A DNA stretch of 64,000 bases, from NCBI RefSeq assembly GCF_014651775.1, contig NZ_BMXN01000011.1, forward strand, positions 1-64,000, read 5' to 3'. This stretch comes from Vreelandella hamiltonii. GTDB lineage: Bacteria > Pseudomonadota > Gammaproteobacteria > Pseudomonadales > Halomonadaceae. Both the position numbers and the translations under genes were made by a program. The notes beneath the pieces were generated by a model. That model had not been told where the DNA came from. It did no database searches and saw only the letters and a list, made by a program, of their open reading frames with translations. Positions 1 through 9,066 of this stretch are shown here, piece by piece (positions within the stretch are counted from its first letter, which is position 1; each line of letters begins with the position of its first letter).

Positions 1-247
1 TTCCTGACAAACCGAAGGTTTTTCAACCTTCTTCACCGCTGGTAACGCTTGGCGTCCCCGGCAGCGGATGCGTACTTTACGGATTCGCTGCCGGGTTGGC
101 AAGGGGTATTTACCAAATAGTCAAAAAAAGTCGCCCACGCGATCACACAACCCGTGGAAAGCACTTCGGCGCTTACTGTTTGGCGGTTACACTTGGCACT
201 CCGCAACATTCGCCACATCTATTGCACCTACGGATATGAGGTCTTCG
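1..247. other. upstream region of pyrB, no confident gene
   Basis: This stretch holds no gene I can support. It contains two inverted repeats: AAGGTT/AACCTT at 15-30 with a 4-nt loop, and CGGCAGCG/CGCTGCCG at 59-93 with a 19-nt loop. They could belong to a leader controlling pyrB or to the end of an upstream transcript, but no run of T follows either one. The frame beginning at base 3 stays open to 233 without a start codon or a recognisable protein family. Confidence 0.3.
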
Positions 248-1273
248 ATGAGCCAGCACTTGTTAACCGTCGATTCATTAAATCGCGAAAGCGTTGATCA
301 CCTGTTACGGGTGGCCGCACGCATGGAGCCGATTGCCAGTCGCCGTCAGGTCACGCGAGTGCTGGAAGGTGCGGTACTGGGCAACCTGTTCTTCGAAGCC
401 AGTACGCGGACGCGGGTGAGTTTCAATGCGGCTTTCTGCCGTCTGGGAGGCAGTGTCTGTGACACCACGGGCTTTACCTTCTCGTCCATGGCCAAGGGCG
501 AATCCTTGTACGACACCAGCAGGGTAATGAGCGGCTACTGTGATGCCATCGTCATGCGCCACCCGGATCAAGGGTCGGTTGCCGAGTTTGCCGCCGCAAC
601 GCATGTGCCGGTCATCAACGGTGGTGATGGTCCAGGCGAGCACCCAAGCCAGGCGCTGCTGGATCTTTATACCATCGACAAGGAGTTCCAGCGGTTGGGC
701 AAGCGCCTGAGTGGTGCCCACATTCTACTGACCGGGGATTTGAAATACGGGCGCACGGTGCATTCGCTGATCAAGCTGCTATCGCTTTATGATCCGCTGC
801 GGATAACGCTGGTCTCCCCACCCGGCCTGGAAATGCCGTCTTATCTGGTGGATCTGGTGGCATCGCGGGGCCATCGCATCGAGCAGCGCGACTCCCTGGC
901 CAGCGACTTCTCGGATCTGGACGTCGTCTATACGACACGCATCCAGAAGGAGCGCTTCACGGATGAAATGAACGAGAGCTTCCAGGGGCTTTCCGATGAC
1001 TTCATGGTCAATCGCGATTTTCTGGATCACCGCTGCAGCCAAAGCACGATCGTGATGCACCCGCTACCGCGCGATAGCCGTCCAGGCGCCAATGATTTGA
1101 ACGTCGATTTGAATGGCGATCCGCGCCTGGCGATCTTCCGCCAGACAGATAACGGCATCCCCATGCGGATGGCCATTTTTGCCACGCTCTTGAAAGTGGA
1201 CGAGCTGATCGAGCAGGACATGCGGCCAGTACGCTGGTTCGTACCGCCGCAAATTGGCACGCTGGACCGCTGA
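248..1273 (+). CDS. pyrB: aspartate carbamoyltransferase catalytic subunit
   Basis: Condenses carbamoyl phosphate with aspartate to give carbamoyl aspartate, the committed step of pyrimidine synthesis in the cytoplasm. The 341-residue product has the carbamoyl-phosphate loop STRTR (52-56), the HPSQ motif (132-135) and HPLPR (271-275), all family hallmarks. The ATG at 248 is chosen because GAGG lies 7 nt upstream. The frame is open further upstream, but that part resembles no known ATCase. It is slightly longer than the ~310-residue E. coli chain. No pyrI or pyrC lies beside it. It converges on ruvX. Confidence 0.95.
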   Translation: MSQHLLTVDSLNRESVDHLLRVAARMEPIASRRQVTRVLEGAVLGNLFFEASTRTRVSFNAAFCRLGGSVCDTTGFTFSSMAKGESLYDTSRVMSGYCDAIVMRHPDQGSVAEFAAATHVPVINGGDGPGEHPSQALLDLYTIDKEFQRLGKRLSGAHILLTGDLKYGRTVHSLIKLLSLYDPLRITLVSPPGLEMPSYLVDLVASRGHRIEQRDSLASDFSDLDVVYTTRIQKERFTDEMNESFQGLSDDFMVNRDFLDHRCSQSTIVMHPLPRDSRPGANDLNVDLNGDPRLAIFRQTDNGIPMRMAIFATLLKVDELIEQDMRPVRWFVPPQIGTLDR

Positions 1274-1300
1274 GGAGCAGACGGCTGAGCAGCTAAACGC

Positions 1301-1756
1301 TCAGTGCGCGGTTCGCCCACCGGGAAGGCCTTCCCGGTGGGCGAACCAGCCTTCCAGAATCAGCACGGCAGCGATGCCGTCCACGCTCTGCTGACGATAG
1401 TTGCCGCGATGTCCCGATGCGTGGGCGATCTGCTTGGCTTCACGGGTAGAGCCACGCTCATCGACCATTTCGCACGGCTTGCCATAACGCCCATGCAGGC
1501 GGTTGCCAAACTTGCGCGCACGGGTACTCATGGGCGATTCGCTACCATCCATATTCAACGGTAGCCCGACCACGAACAAGTCGGGCTGCCACTCCTGAAC
1601 CAGACGAGACACCACGTTCCAGTCAGGAATGCCATCCCGTGCAGGGAGAGGCGTCAGCTCGCGGGCGCTGTTGAGCAGCTCATTGCCTACCGCCACACCG
1701 ATGCGCCGCGTTCCATAATCGAATGCCAGGATCAGGCGCTCCCCACTGTCGGCCAT
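1301..1756 (-). CDS. ruvX: RuvX/YqgF family Holliday junction resolvase-like protein
   Basis: A 151-residue RNase H-fold protein of the YqgF/RuvX family, linked in other bacteria to pre-16S rRNA 5' end processing and, in some, to Holliday-junction cleavage. The N-terminal FDYGTRRIGVAVG block (12-24) carries the first acidic residue expected of the active site, and VVGLP and DERGSTREA follow. AAGGGG lies about 9 nt before the ATG. It follows yqgE by 18 nt and gshB, the usual gammaproteobacterial order, so it is probably the last gene of that operon. Its last codons lie within a 38-bp perfect palindrome. Confidence 0.93.
   Translation of the reverse strand: MADSGERLILAFDYGTRRIGVAVGNELLNSARELTPLPARDGIPDWNVVSRLVQEWQPDLFVVGLPLNMDGSESPMSTRARKFGNRLHGRYGKPCEMVDERGSTREAKQIAHASGHRGNYRQQSVDGIAAVLILEGWFAHREGLPGGRTAH
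1310..1347. repeat. 38-bp perfect palindrome at the 3' end of ruvX
   Basis: Bases 1310-1328 are the exact reverse complement of 1329-1347, with no spacer. The axis is inside AAGGCCTT. It encodes ruvX residues WFAHREGLPGGRT while separating ruvX from the converging pyrB. No T tract follows on either strand, so it is not a canonical intrinsic terminator, though its RNA could form a very strong stem. Confidence 0.85.
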
Positions 1757-1774
1757 CGCGTTACTGCCCCTTCG

Positions 1775-2332
1775 TCATGCGTGACCGGCGTCACGGGTCA
1801 TCAGGTTGAGATCGACGCCCAGCAGGCCAGCGGCAGCGGCCAAGCGCTCGGCGGGAGGGGTGTCGAACAGCACGCTTGGCTGGCCCTCCACCGTCAACCA
1901 GGCGTTGTCCTTGAGCTCATCCTCCAGCTGTCCTACTTCCCAGCCCGCGCACCCCAGGCACACGAGGAAGTGCTCTGGCCCCGTGCCATCCGCCAGCGCC
2001 TGAAGAATATCCATGGACGTGGTGAGGGCAATGCCATCTTCTACCTGGACGCTGGAATCCCACGCCTGGCTATCCCCTTCGTGCAGGATAAAGCCACGGT
2101 CTTTATGGGTGGGGCCACCGTAATAGACAGGCGCATTGCGGTGCGGGCTCTCATCGCCCCCCAGGGAGAGCTGTTCGAACAGCGCATCCAGCGTGATCTC
2201 CAAGGGGCGGTTGGTAATCACCCCCATGCAACCATTGTGGTCATGGTCACACAAGTACACCAGGCTGCCCGCAAAGTTGGGGTCGTCCAGATGCGGCATG
2301 GCCATTAAAAAATGGTGTTTTAAGCTTTGCAT
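1775..2332 (-). CDS. yqgE: YqgE/AlgH family protein
   Basis: A 185-residue member of the UPF0301/AlgH family. The Pseudomonas relative was named for an effect on alginate gene expression, but the molecular function is not settled. Typical blocks are HHFLMAMPHLDDPNFAGS near the N terminus, GVITNRPL, and YYGGP followed by GFILHEG. The start at 2332 is preferred because GGAGAC precedes it closely and the family begins at this point. The open frame extends 19 codons further upstream. It sits between gshB and ruvX in one leftward operon. Confidence 0.92.
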   Translation of the reverse strand: MQSLKHHFLMAMPHLDDPNFAGSLVYLCDHDHNGCMGVITNRPLEITLDALFEQLSLGGDESPHRNAPVYYGGPTHKDRGFILHEGDSQAWDSSVQVEDGIALTTSMDILQALADGTGPEHFLVCLGCAGWEVGQLEDELKDNAWLTVEGQPSVLFDTPPAERLAAAAGLLGVDLNLMTRDAGHA

Positions 2333-2372
2333 GCGTCTCCTATGGCTTGCCGCTGAATCAGCAAGTCGGGCG

Positions 2373-3338
2373 TTATTGGGCGGAAGCAAGGCGACGCTCG
2401 ATGGCGTCCAGCAGCATGCCGGCGATGTCGGTGCCGCGCTGATCGTCGATTTCCCGCACGCAGGTGGGACTGGTCACGTTGATCTCGGTGATGTAGTCAC
2501 CGATGACATCCAGACCCACGAACATCAGCCCTTTCTCACGGATCAGCGGCTGTACCTGCTGGATCAGCCAGTGATCACGCTCGGTCAGCTCGCGACTCAC
2601 GCCACGCCCACCGGCGGCCAGGTTGCCGCGGGTCTCTCCCGCCGAGGGGATGCGCGCCAGCCCGAAGGGCACAGGCTCGCCATCGACCAGCAGAATACGG
2701 GTATCGCCGTGTTTGATTTCCGGCAAGTAGCGCTGCGCCATGATCTGACGCTGACCGCGCAGCGTCAGCTGCTCGATGACGGCGCCAATGTTGCGGCCAT
2801 CAGGGCCGATATGAAAAATGCCCGTGCCACCCATGCCGTCGAGCGGCTTGAAGATCACGTCGCCATGCTCGGCGTGGAAGGCACGCAGCACGTCATCACG
2901 GCTGGCCACGACCGTTGGCGCGCAGCATTGCGGAAACTGCTGGGCAAAGAGCTTCTCGTTACACTGCAGCAAGGCGGCGGTGGGGTTCACCACCAGCACT
3001 CCCTCGCGTTCGGCAAAGCCCAGCAGGTGCACCGCATTGATGAACTCGGCATCTACCGGCGGGTCCTTGCGCATCAGCACGGCGTCCAATTCTGCCAGTG
3101 GCCGCTGAACTGCTTCGCCAAGGTCGTACCAATGCGCAGGATCACGATGCACGGTCAATGGACGCATGCGTGCGTAGGCCTGCCCTGCGTTCAAGAACAG
3201 ATCTTCCTGCTCCATGTAGTGCAAGGTATAGCCGCGCTCCTGGGCAGCCCACAGCATCGCCAGGGTGGTGTCTTTCTTGTAGGCGATGTCACTGATCGGG
3301 TCCATCACGACACCGAGATGCAACGTTGAGTGGCTCAT
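2373..3338 (-). CDS. gshB: glutathione synthetase
   Basis: ATP-dependent ligase that joins gamma-glutamylcysteine and glycine to form glutathione. The 321-residue product starts MSHSTLHLGVVMDPI, matching the family N terminus, and has the ATP-grasp segments KPLDGMGGTGIF and NVTSPTCVREID and the glycine-rich GNLAAGGRG. The start at 3338 was chosen by homology. The Shine-Dalgarno (GGACGG) is mediocre and an in-frame ATG at 3350 is an alternative. It is the first gene of the gshB-yqgE-ruvX operon. Confidence 0.95.
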   Translation of the reverse strand: MSHSTLHLGVVMDPISDIAYKKDTTLAMLWAAQERGYTLHYMEQEDLFLNAGQAYARMRPLTVHRDPAHWYDLGEAVQRPLAELDAVLMRKDPPVDAEFINAVHLLGFAEREGVLVVNPTAALLQCNEKLFAQQFPQCCAPTVVASRDDVLRAFHAEHGDVIFKPLDGMGGTGIFHIGPDGRNIGAVIEQLTLRGQRQIMAQRYLPEIKHGDTRILLVDGEPVPFGLARIPSAGETRGNLAAGGRGVSRELTERDHWLIQQVQPLIREKGLMFVGLDVIGDYITEINVTSPTCVREIDDQRGTDIAGMLLDAIERRLASAQ

Positions 3339-3407
3339 CGAAATACCGTCCATGCAGGAACAATCATTATTCAGTATGCCGTACTGCAGGCACGGCTCCA
3401 ACCGCGG

Positions 3408-4112
3408 CTATTTGTCTGCGGTTTCGGAGAGCGCGCCAGGCACCAGGCGAATGGCATCGGGGGCCAGGGTGATCAGCTGTTGCTTGTAAAGCCGCCCGAT
3501 CGCTTGTTTGTAGGCGCTCTTGCTCACCCCCAGGCGCGCCTTGATGGCGTGGGCATCGCTTTTATCGCCCAGCGGCAAGTAGCCGCCGCTTTCGCGCAGC
3601 GCTTGCAGTATCTTGTCACCCACCACATCGAGGCGTGCCGCCCCCGGCGGCAGCAGCGAGATATCGACTCGGCCATCCTCGCGACGCTGTTTTACATAGC
3701 CTTTCAGCGTCTGCCCTCGGCGCAGCGGCTGGGTCATGTCGTCCTGATAGATCAATCCCCAGTAACGGTGCTCGACCACCACTTTCATGCCCAGGTCCGT
3801 GCGATCGGCCACCACTACCGTGACCTCATCACCCTGCGACAGCGCCCAGGCGTCGTCGCTCAGGAAGCGGTCCAATCGCATGGATGCCACGGGACGCCCC
3901 TGGTCATCGCTATACAGCATGACCAGTACGCGCTTGCCGGGATCCGGGCGAAAACGCTGTTCGCTATAGGGCAGCAGCACGTCCTTGGGCTGGCCCCAAC
4001 GCAGAAAGGCGCCCGTACTGTTCACTGCCGTCACGGTCAAGTAAGCGACTTCTCCCAGCTGGGCAGTCGCATCGCTGGCAGAACGGGGAGAGGCATGGGA
4101 CTCACGGGCCAT
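3408..4112 (-). CDS. S1 domain RNA-binding protein, CvfB/YitL-like
   Basis: A 234-residue protein built like the CvfB family: tandem S1-type OB folds in the first ~150 residues and a winged-helix domain at the C terminus (SKSAYKQAIGRLYKQQLI). Signature pieces are VNSTGAFLRWGQPKDVLLPY and KGYVKQRREDGRVDISL. CvfB proteins bind RNA and affect virulence-factor or translation-related expression in Firmicutes; the role in gammaproteobacteria is unclear. Start chosen at 4112 with AAGGAC upstream. It lies downstream of rsmE but a terminator separates them. Confidence 0.85.
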   Translation of the reverse strand: MARESHASPRSASDATAQLGEVAYLTVTAVNSTGAFLRWGQPKDVLLPYSEQRFRPDPGKRVLVMLYSDDQGRPVASMRLDRFLSDDAWALSQGDEVTVVVADRTDLGMKVVVEHRYWGLIYQDDMTQPLRRGQTLKGYVKQRREDGRVDISLLPPGAARLDVVGDKILQALRESGGYLPLGDKSDAHAIKARLGVSKSAYKQAIGRLYKQQLITLAPDAIRLVPGALSETADK

Positions 4113-4204
4113 GGAGGTGTCCTTGCGAAGGGTTGAGAATCGGTAGCGTACCTTGCTAACGCTAGCCAAAGCGAGGCCGTATTCGGCCTGACAGCCTGCT
4201 ATAC

Positions 4205-4238
4205 AAAAGCCGCTGCCACAGAAAATGCGGCAGCGGCT
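4205..4238 (-). terminator. intrinsic terminator of rsmE
   Basis: Arms AGCCGCTGCC (4208-4217) and GGCAGCGGCT (4229-4238) form a 10-bp stem with an 11-nt loop. On the minus strand the stem is followed by TTTT. It ends the leftward secB-rsmE transcript before the CvfB-like gene. Confidence 0.8.
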
Positions 4239-4250
4239 GACAGTAAGCGC

Positions 4251-4970
4251 TTACAAATCGCCGAAATGATGCTGCAGGAGGGTCAGCGCGACGACTGGTG
4301 CGGTTTCCGTACGCAGTACACGGGGCCCTAATGTCAGCGGCGTAAAGTCGCTGGCGGTGGCCGCAGCGATATCGGTCTCGCTGAGCCCTCCTTCGGGGCC
4401 AATCAGCAACGCTGCCGAAGCGGGCCGAGACGACTGTGCAAAGCCATTGCCCGTGGCCAGATGAAGCATCAGGCGCAGCGGCTCTTGCCGTTCGGCCAGC
4501 CACTCCTCCAGCCCCTGCGGCGGGTACACGGGAGGCACCACTGCACGCCCACTTTGCTCACAGGCGCTGGCAGCCACCGCCTGCCAATGGGCCAGCTTCT
4601 TCTCTTCTCGGTCGCCTTTCAGGCGAACATCCCCCCGCTCGGTATAGAGTGGGGTGATGGCAGCGACGCCCAGCTCCACGGCTTTCTGAATGGCATAGTC
4701 CATGCGATCTCCCTTGGAAATCGCCTGGCCCAGATGCACCGCTAGCGGAGACTCCGCGCTGCCTGGCCATACCGACTCGACGGTTGCGGTGGTCTGTTTT
4801 CGCCCCACCTCCGCCAGCCGAACGCCTGCCTCCTGGCCCGCCCCGTCGAACAGGATCAGTGCCGCGCCCTCCCCCATGCGCAGCACGCGGGTAACGTGCT
4901 TGGCAGGGCCTTCCGGCAGCGTGACGGTTGCCCCGACACGCAGCTCGGTGGGCACATGAAGGCGCGGCAT
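4251..4970 (-). CDS. rsmE: 16S rRNA (uracil-1498-N3)-methyltransferase
   Basis: Methylates N3 of U1498 in 16S rRNA within the small ribosomal subunit, using S-adenosylmethionine. The 239-residue product has the N-terminal PUA-like domain (MPRLHVPTEL) and a C-terminal SPOUT knot with IGPEGGLSETDI and LGPRVLRTETAPVVAL, the cofactor-binding loops. The start at 4970 matches the family N terminus. The frame extends to an ATG at 5018 just after the secB stop, and neither start has a clear Shine-Dalgarno. It probably follows secB in one transcript. Confidence 0.93.
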   Translation of the reverse strand: MPRLHVPTELRVGATVTLPEGPAKHVTRVLRMGEGAALILFDGAGQEAGVRLAEVGRKQTTATVESVWPGSAESPLAVHLGQAISKGDRMDYAIQKAVELGVAAITPLYTERGDVRLKGDREEKKLAHWQAVAASACEQSGRAVVPPVYPPQGLEEWLAERQEPLRLMLHLATGNGFAQSSRPASAALLIGPEGGLSETDIAAATASDFTPLTLGPRVLRTETAPVVALTLLQHHFGDL

Positions 4971-5021
4971 CTTGCCGTGCGTGGCGAGCCAGTGTGCTGC
5001 CGAATGCGCTTCGAGCATGGC

Positions 5022-5531
5022 TTAGTGGGTGTTCTCGGCAGCCTGGCTTGCCTGCTGCGCTTCACGCTGCTTGCGCTGGGCGTACATGGCTTCGAAGTTG
5101 ACCGGCGCCAGCATCAGCGCAGGGAAGCCGCCACGGTTGACCAGGTTGTCGATACACTCACGGGCGTAAGGAAACAGCAGGTTAGGACAGAAGGCGCCTA
5201 ACGTCTGCTCCAGCTGCGCACCTTCGATGCCGGAAATACGGAACAGGCCAGCCTGCTCGACTTCGGCCAGGAACGACGTGGTGCCGGACTCGCTGTCATT
5301 CACCTGGGCGGTGACCTTGACCACGACTTCGTACTGGTCGTCAGCCACTTTCTGGCTGGTAGTGTTCAGATCCAGATTGACCTTGGGCTTGAACGCCTGC
5401 TTGAACACGGAAGGAGAGTTCGGCGCTTCGAAGGAAATGTCTTTCACGTAAATACGCTGCAAAGAGAATTTCAGCTGCGGCTTTTCGCCTTCAGCGGCAC
5501 CGGCCTGCGGGGTGTTGTTATCTTCCGCCAT
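5022..5531 (-). CDS. secB: protein-export chaperone SecB
   Basis: Cytoplasmic tetrameric chaperone that keeps preproteins unfolded and hands them to SecA. The 169-residue protein shows the SecB blocks FSLQRIYVKDISFEAPNSP, VEQAGLFRISG, CPNLLFPYARECIDNLV and GGFPALMLAPVNF. Length is close to the usual 150-170. The ATG at 5531 is chosen because GGAG lies about 6 nt upstream. An ATG seven codons earlier is in frame but would place the Shine-Dalgarno inside the gene. The acidic or glutamine-rich tail is normal for the family. Confidence 0.96.
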   Translation of the reverse strand: MAEDNNTPQAGAAEGEKPQLKFSLQRIYVKDISFEAPNSPSVFKQAFKPKVNLDLNTTSQKVADDQYEVVVKVTAQVNDSESGTTSFLAEVEQAGLFRISGIEGAQLEQTLGAFCPNLLFPYARECIDNLVNRGGFPALMLAPVNFEAMYAQRKQREAQQASQAAENTH

Positions 5532-5557
5532 GGGAGACTCCTCGTTATTCATTCAAT

Positions 5558-5586
5558 AAAAAAGCGTGCGGCCCAGAGGCCGCTTT
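5558..5586 (-). terminator. intrinsic terminator after the rhodanese gene
   Basis: GCGGCC (5568-5573) and GGCCGC (5578-5583) form a short GC stem. On the minus strand the stem is followed by ACGC and six T. It lies between the membrane rhodanese gene and secB. Confidence 0.6.
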
Positions 5587-5592
5587 CGTCGT

Positions 5593-6015
5593 TTACTTCT
5601 TCACTACGGGAAGGCCATCGGCCTGCCACTGCATCATGCCACCACGCAACTTCGTGGCCCGCTCGAAGCCCGCCTTGAACAGCTTGGCTTGTGCGGCACC
5701 CGAGCTTTGGCCATGCTTGCACACCACGATGATCGGCTGGCTTTTGACTTTCTCCAGCTCGTTCATGCGGCTATCGAGGCTGCTCTGCGGAATGTTGCGT
5801 GCACCGGCGATATGCCCCGCCTTGAAGTCTTTGCTTTCACGAATGTCCACCACCACCGCATCTTCGCGGTTGATGAGCTGGGTGGCCTGGCTAGAGGACA
5901 CGGCATTCGAGGCAGCGCTACGCGTTTCGTAGACAATCCACGCCGTGAGCACCAGCAAAAATGCCCCCACCAACAGGGGGTGGTTCATTACGAATTCGAA
6001 CAGCTGATCGATCAT
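5593..6015 (-). CDS. membrane-anchored rhodanese-like protein (YibN-like)
   Basis: A 140-residue protein with one transmembrane segment (about 10-28, NHPLLVGAFLLVLTAWIVY) and a single rhodanese domain. The active-site loop CKHGQSSG has its cysteine at about residue 99, so sulfurtransferase activity is plausible; the acceptor is unknown. VVVDIRESKDFKAGHIAGA is the typical core. It resembles YibN, which sits beside secB and gpmI-type genes in several gammaproteobacteria. The start at 6015 keeps the membrane segment at the N terminus; upstream in-frame codons to 6099 look non-coding. Confidence 0.88.
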   Translation of the reverse strand: MIDQLFEFVMNHPLLVGAFLLVLTAWIVYETRSAASNAVSSSQATQLINREDAVVVDIRESKDFKAGHIAGARNIPQSSLDSRMNELEKVKSQPIIVVCKHGQSSGAAQAKLFKAGFERATKLRGGMMQWQADGLPVVKK

Positions 6016-6267
6016 CGCGAACACAATCTCTTGGTCTATGCAGAAAAAAGCGGCCTGGCCGCCATCAGAAACGCGACAAGTATACACGTCACAGGGCATA
6101 CCGCGCAGGCCATGACGCCCAGCGGCTGCCTGCGTTATGATGCCCCAAGCACGCGCCCGCCGCGACCCTGTTTCTCAGGTACTGTCTGAAAACTGGCTGA
6201 ATGGCCATTGCCAGCGTTTCAAACAGCACTTTTCGTTGCTTGGCTGACCCATATAACGAGGTTTCTC

Positions 6268-7830
6268 ATGGCATCATCTGCACCCCGCCCCGTCGCCCTG
6301 ATCATCCTGGACGGCTATGGCCACAACCCCGATAGCGCACATAACGCCGTGGCTGCCGCCCATACCCCGAACATGGATGCTCTGTGGGCCAAACGCCCCC
6401 ACGCCTTCGTACACACCGATGGCCGCCATGTGGGGCTGCCCGATGGGCAGATGGGCAACTCGGAAGTGGGCCACATGAACCTGGGAGCTGGGCGCATCGT
6501 GTACCAGGACTTCACGCGGATCACCAAGGCCATCGAGGATGGCGACCTGGATACCAATGGCGTGCTGACCAAACCTATCGACGACGCCGTGGCCAACGGC
6601 AAAGCGGTACATTTGCTGGGCCTGCTCTCCCCTGGAGGCGTACACAGCCATGAAGACCACTTCATTGCCGTAGCGGAACTGGCAGCACGGCGCGGCGCTC
6701 AGCGAATCTACGTGCACGCCTTCCTGGATGGCCGCGATATGCCCCCGCAAAGCGCGCTGGCCTCCATCGAGCGCGCCAATGCCCGGCTTGCCGAACTGGT
6801 CGGTGCCGACAACGGCTTCGTGGCCTCCATCATTGGCCGCTTCTTCGCCATGGACAGAGACAACCGCTGGGAGCGGGTCGAGCAGGCCTACCGCCTGCTC
6901 ACTGAAGGGCACGCCGAGCATACCGCCACCAGCGCTGAAAGCGGCCTGCGGGATGCCTACGCGCGTGGTGAAACCGACGAGTTCGTGGCGGCCACCAGCA
7001 TTCCCGTCAACGGTAGCGCCATGACGTTACAAGATGGCGACGCGGCGATTTTTCTGAACTTCCGCTCTGACCGGGCCCGCGAACTGACCCGCGCCTTCAC
7101 CGATGCAGATTTTACCGGTTTCCAGCGCCAGACCCGGCCTGCCCTGGCGGGTGACGGCCTGGTGATGATGACCCAGTACGCCGCCGACATTGCCGCTCCG
7201 GCGGCGTTCCCCCCCACCGACCTCACCGATACGCTGGGCGAAGTGGTGTCCAAGCGCGGCCTGACCCAGCTGCGCATCGCCGAAACCGAGAAGTACCCTC
7301 ATGTGACGTTCTTTTTCTCGGGGGGTAACGAAGCCGAGTATGACGGCGAAGAACGTATCCTGGTGCCGTCGCCTCGTGATGTGAAAACCTACGACGAAAA
7401 GCCGGAAATGAGCGCGTTCGACATCACCGACAAGCTGGTGGACGCCATCGACAGCGGCCGCTTCGACCTGATGGTGTGCAACTACGCCAACGGCGACATG
7501 GTCGGTCACACGGGGGATTTTGCCGCCGCCGTCAAGGCCATTGAAACCGTCGACACCTGCGTTGGGCGGGTCGTGGAGGCCATCGAGCGGGCCGGTGGCG
7601 CCTGCCTGATCACCGCCGACCACGGCAATGCCGAACAGATGGTGCACCCGGTGACCGGCGAGCCGCAAACCGCTCACACCACCTTCGTGGTACCGCTGAT
7701 CTACGTCGGTGAGCGCGAGGCTCAGCTGTCGGACGGCCGTCTGTGCGATTTGGCACCCACGCTGCTGGCGATGATGCATCAGCCACAGCCAGACGCGATG
7801 ACGGGCCAGTCACTGCTGCGCTTCGCCTAA
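6268..7830 (+). CDS. gpmI: 2,3-bisphosphoglycerate-independent phosphoglycerate mutase
   Basis: Interconverts 3- and 2-phosphoglycerate in glycolysis and gluconeogenesis through a phosphoserine intermediate, using two Mn ions. The 520-residue product has [15 protein letters not shown] with metal-binding D15, and [14 protein letters not shown] with the catalytic serine at about 65. Metal ligands recur in [15 protein letters not shown] and [14 protein letters not shown] lies 7-8 nt before the ATG at 6268. Its TAA overlaps the ATG of the envC-like gene (TAATG), so the two are translationally coupled. Confidence 0.97.
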   Translation: MASSAPRPVALIILDGYGHNPDSAHNAVAAAHTPNMDALWAKRPHAFVHTDGRHVGLPDGQMGNSEVGHMNLGAGRIVYQDFTRITKAIEDGDLDTNGVLTKPIDDAVANGKAVHLLGLLSPGGVHSHEDHFIAVAELAARRGAQRIYVHAFLDGRDMPPQSALASIERANARLAELVGADNGFVASIIGRFFAMDRDNRWERVEQAYRLLTEGHAEHTATSAESGLRDAYARGETDEFVAATSIPVNGSAMTLQDGDAAIFLNFRSDRARELTRAFTDADFTGFQRQTRPALAGDGLVMMTQYAADIAAPAAFPPTDLTDTLGEVVSKRGLTQLRIAETEKYPHVTFFFSGGNEAEYDGEERILVPSPRDVKTYDEKPEMSAFDITDKLVDAIDSGRFDLMVCNYANGDMVGHTGDFAAAVKAIETVDTCVGRVVEAIERAGGACLITADHGNAEQMVHPVTGEPQTAHTTFVVPLIYVGEREAQLSDGRLCDLAPTLLAMMHQPQPDAMTGQSLLRFA

Positions 7831-8966
7831 TGCCATCGTGGCAACGGCTGCCCTTGCTGGCGCTGCTGATGCTGGGCACGCCCGCTGCCGTCGCGCAGGA
7901 TGAGCGTGCCGCCCAGCAGCAGCTGGATGCGCTGGGCCAGCAAATCGATGCCATGACCCAGCAGTTGGGCGTGACGGACCAGGCCCGTGACAGCGCCCAA
8001 CAGGCTCTGCGTGCCGTCGAGACGGAGCTGGCCCAAACGCACCAGCGTCTGGACCAGCTGCAGGGGGAACGCCGCCAACTGAACGAAGAGAGCGAGCAAC
8101 TGCGCCAGCACCGTGAGCGGCTCGAGCAGGAAAGAGCGGCGCAATACGCAGCGCTGGGCCAGCAGCTGGCGGCCCTCTACCGGCTGGGGCCCACCCCTCA
8201 GCTCAAGCTGCTGTTGAACCAGAGCAACCCCGCCGAGCTGGACCGCATGCAGGCCTACTTGAACCGCTTGACGCAGGCGCGGCAACGTCGCCTGGGCGAC
8301 ATTGCCCGCCTGGATACCGCGCTGGTGGATACCGAGCAGGCGCTGGCCGAGCGCCAGACCCGGCTGGATACCCTGGCGGACGAGCTGGAAGCGCAGAGTG
8401 CGCTGCTGGCCCGCCGCACGGAGGAGCGGCGCAGCGTCGTGACCACGCTGGATGACCGTTACGAGAGCGAAGCCGACCGTCTGGCCGATCTCAGCCAGAG
8501 CCGCGAGCAGGCCGAACAGCAGCTACGCGCCATCCAGGCCGAGCTTGCCCGACTGGCCGAACCGACGCCCTCCACCAACATCACCCGCACCCAGGGCGAC
8601 CTGCCCTGGCCAGTACAGGGCGCCATCACGGCCAGCTTCCAACGCCGTCAGGGCGTGCATTACAACGGTATCGTGATTCAAGCGGGCGCCGGCACGGCGG
8701 TCACGGCCGTCCACTCTGGGCGGGTGGTCTTTGCGGACTGGATGCGGGGGTTCGGCAACCTGATGATCATCGATCATGGTGATCAGATCATGACCCTGTA
8801 TGCCCACCTTCAGCAGTTCGATGCCCGCCCGGGCCAGCAAGTGAACCGAGGCGACCGCATCGGCCGAGTGGGCAACAGCGGAGGGCAGCCTTCGTCCGCG
8901 CTCTATTTCGAAGTGCGGCGAGGGGGCGCACCAATTAACCCGCAACGTTGGATTGCACGACGTTGA
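7830..8966 (+). CDS. envC: EnvC-type murein hydrolase activator
   Basis: Exported activator of the amidases AmiA and AmiB during cell separation. The 378-residue product has a signal peptide (1 to about 22, cleaved near AVA), a long glutamine- and leucine-rich coiled coil (about 25-245) and a C-terminal LytM/M23 domain (about 265-375). The LytM zinc site is degenerate: HYNGIVIQ lacks the usual aspartate and ALYFEVRR replaces HLHFE. As in E. coli EnvC this means activator, not enzyme. It starts on the gpmI stop codon and ctpA follows, a conserved arrangement. Confidence 0.93.
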   Translation: MPSWQRLPLLALLMLGTPAAVAQDERAAQQQLDALGQQIDAMTQQLGVTDQARDSAQQALRAVETELAQTHQRLDQLQGERRQLNEESEQLRQHRERLEQERAAQYAALGQQLAALYRLGPTPQLKLLLNQSNPAELDRMQAYLNRLTQARQRRLGDIARLDTALVDTEQALAERQTRLDTLADELEAQSALLARRTEERRSVVTTLDDRYESEADRLADLSQSREQAEQQLRAIQAELARLAEPTPSTNITRTQGDLPWPVQGAITASFQRRQGVHYNGIVIQAGAGTAVTAVHSGRVVFADWMRGFGNLMIIDHGDQIMTLYAHLQQFDARPGQQVNRGDRIGRVGNSGGQPSSALYFEVRRGGAPINPQRWIARR

Positions 8967-9021
8967 CGGGATAAGCTGATAGTAGCGGCATCCATGAAGG
9001 TGTCGCGCCAATCGTCTCAAC

Positions 9022-9041
9022 CCCTGCGGCGCCCTGCGGCG
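9022..9041. repeat. tandem 10-bp repeat between envC and ctpA
   Basis: The sequence CCCTGCGGCG occurs twice, head to tail and without mismatches, in the short gap before ctpA. No function is evident. It may be a slippage product or affect the ctpA leader. Confidence 0.7.
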
Positions 9042-9066
9042 CTGCCTTTCGCCTTGCGGAGTACGC

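Noticed and set aside
68..247. N-terminal extension of pyrB to an ATG at 68
   Set aside because: The extra 60 residues resemble no ATCase, and GAGG supports the start at 248.
2136..3329. 397-codon frame on the plus strand opposite gshB and yqgE
   Set aside because: Antisense to two conserved genes, with no family resemblance.
8523..8966. EnvC-like protein as an active M23 endopeptidase
   Set aside because: The zinc-binding Asp and the HxH motif are replaced, as in the non-enzymatic EnvC activators.
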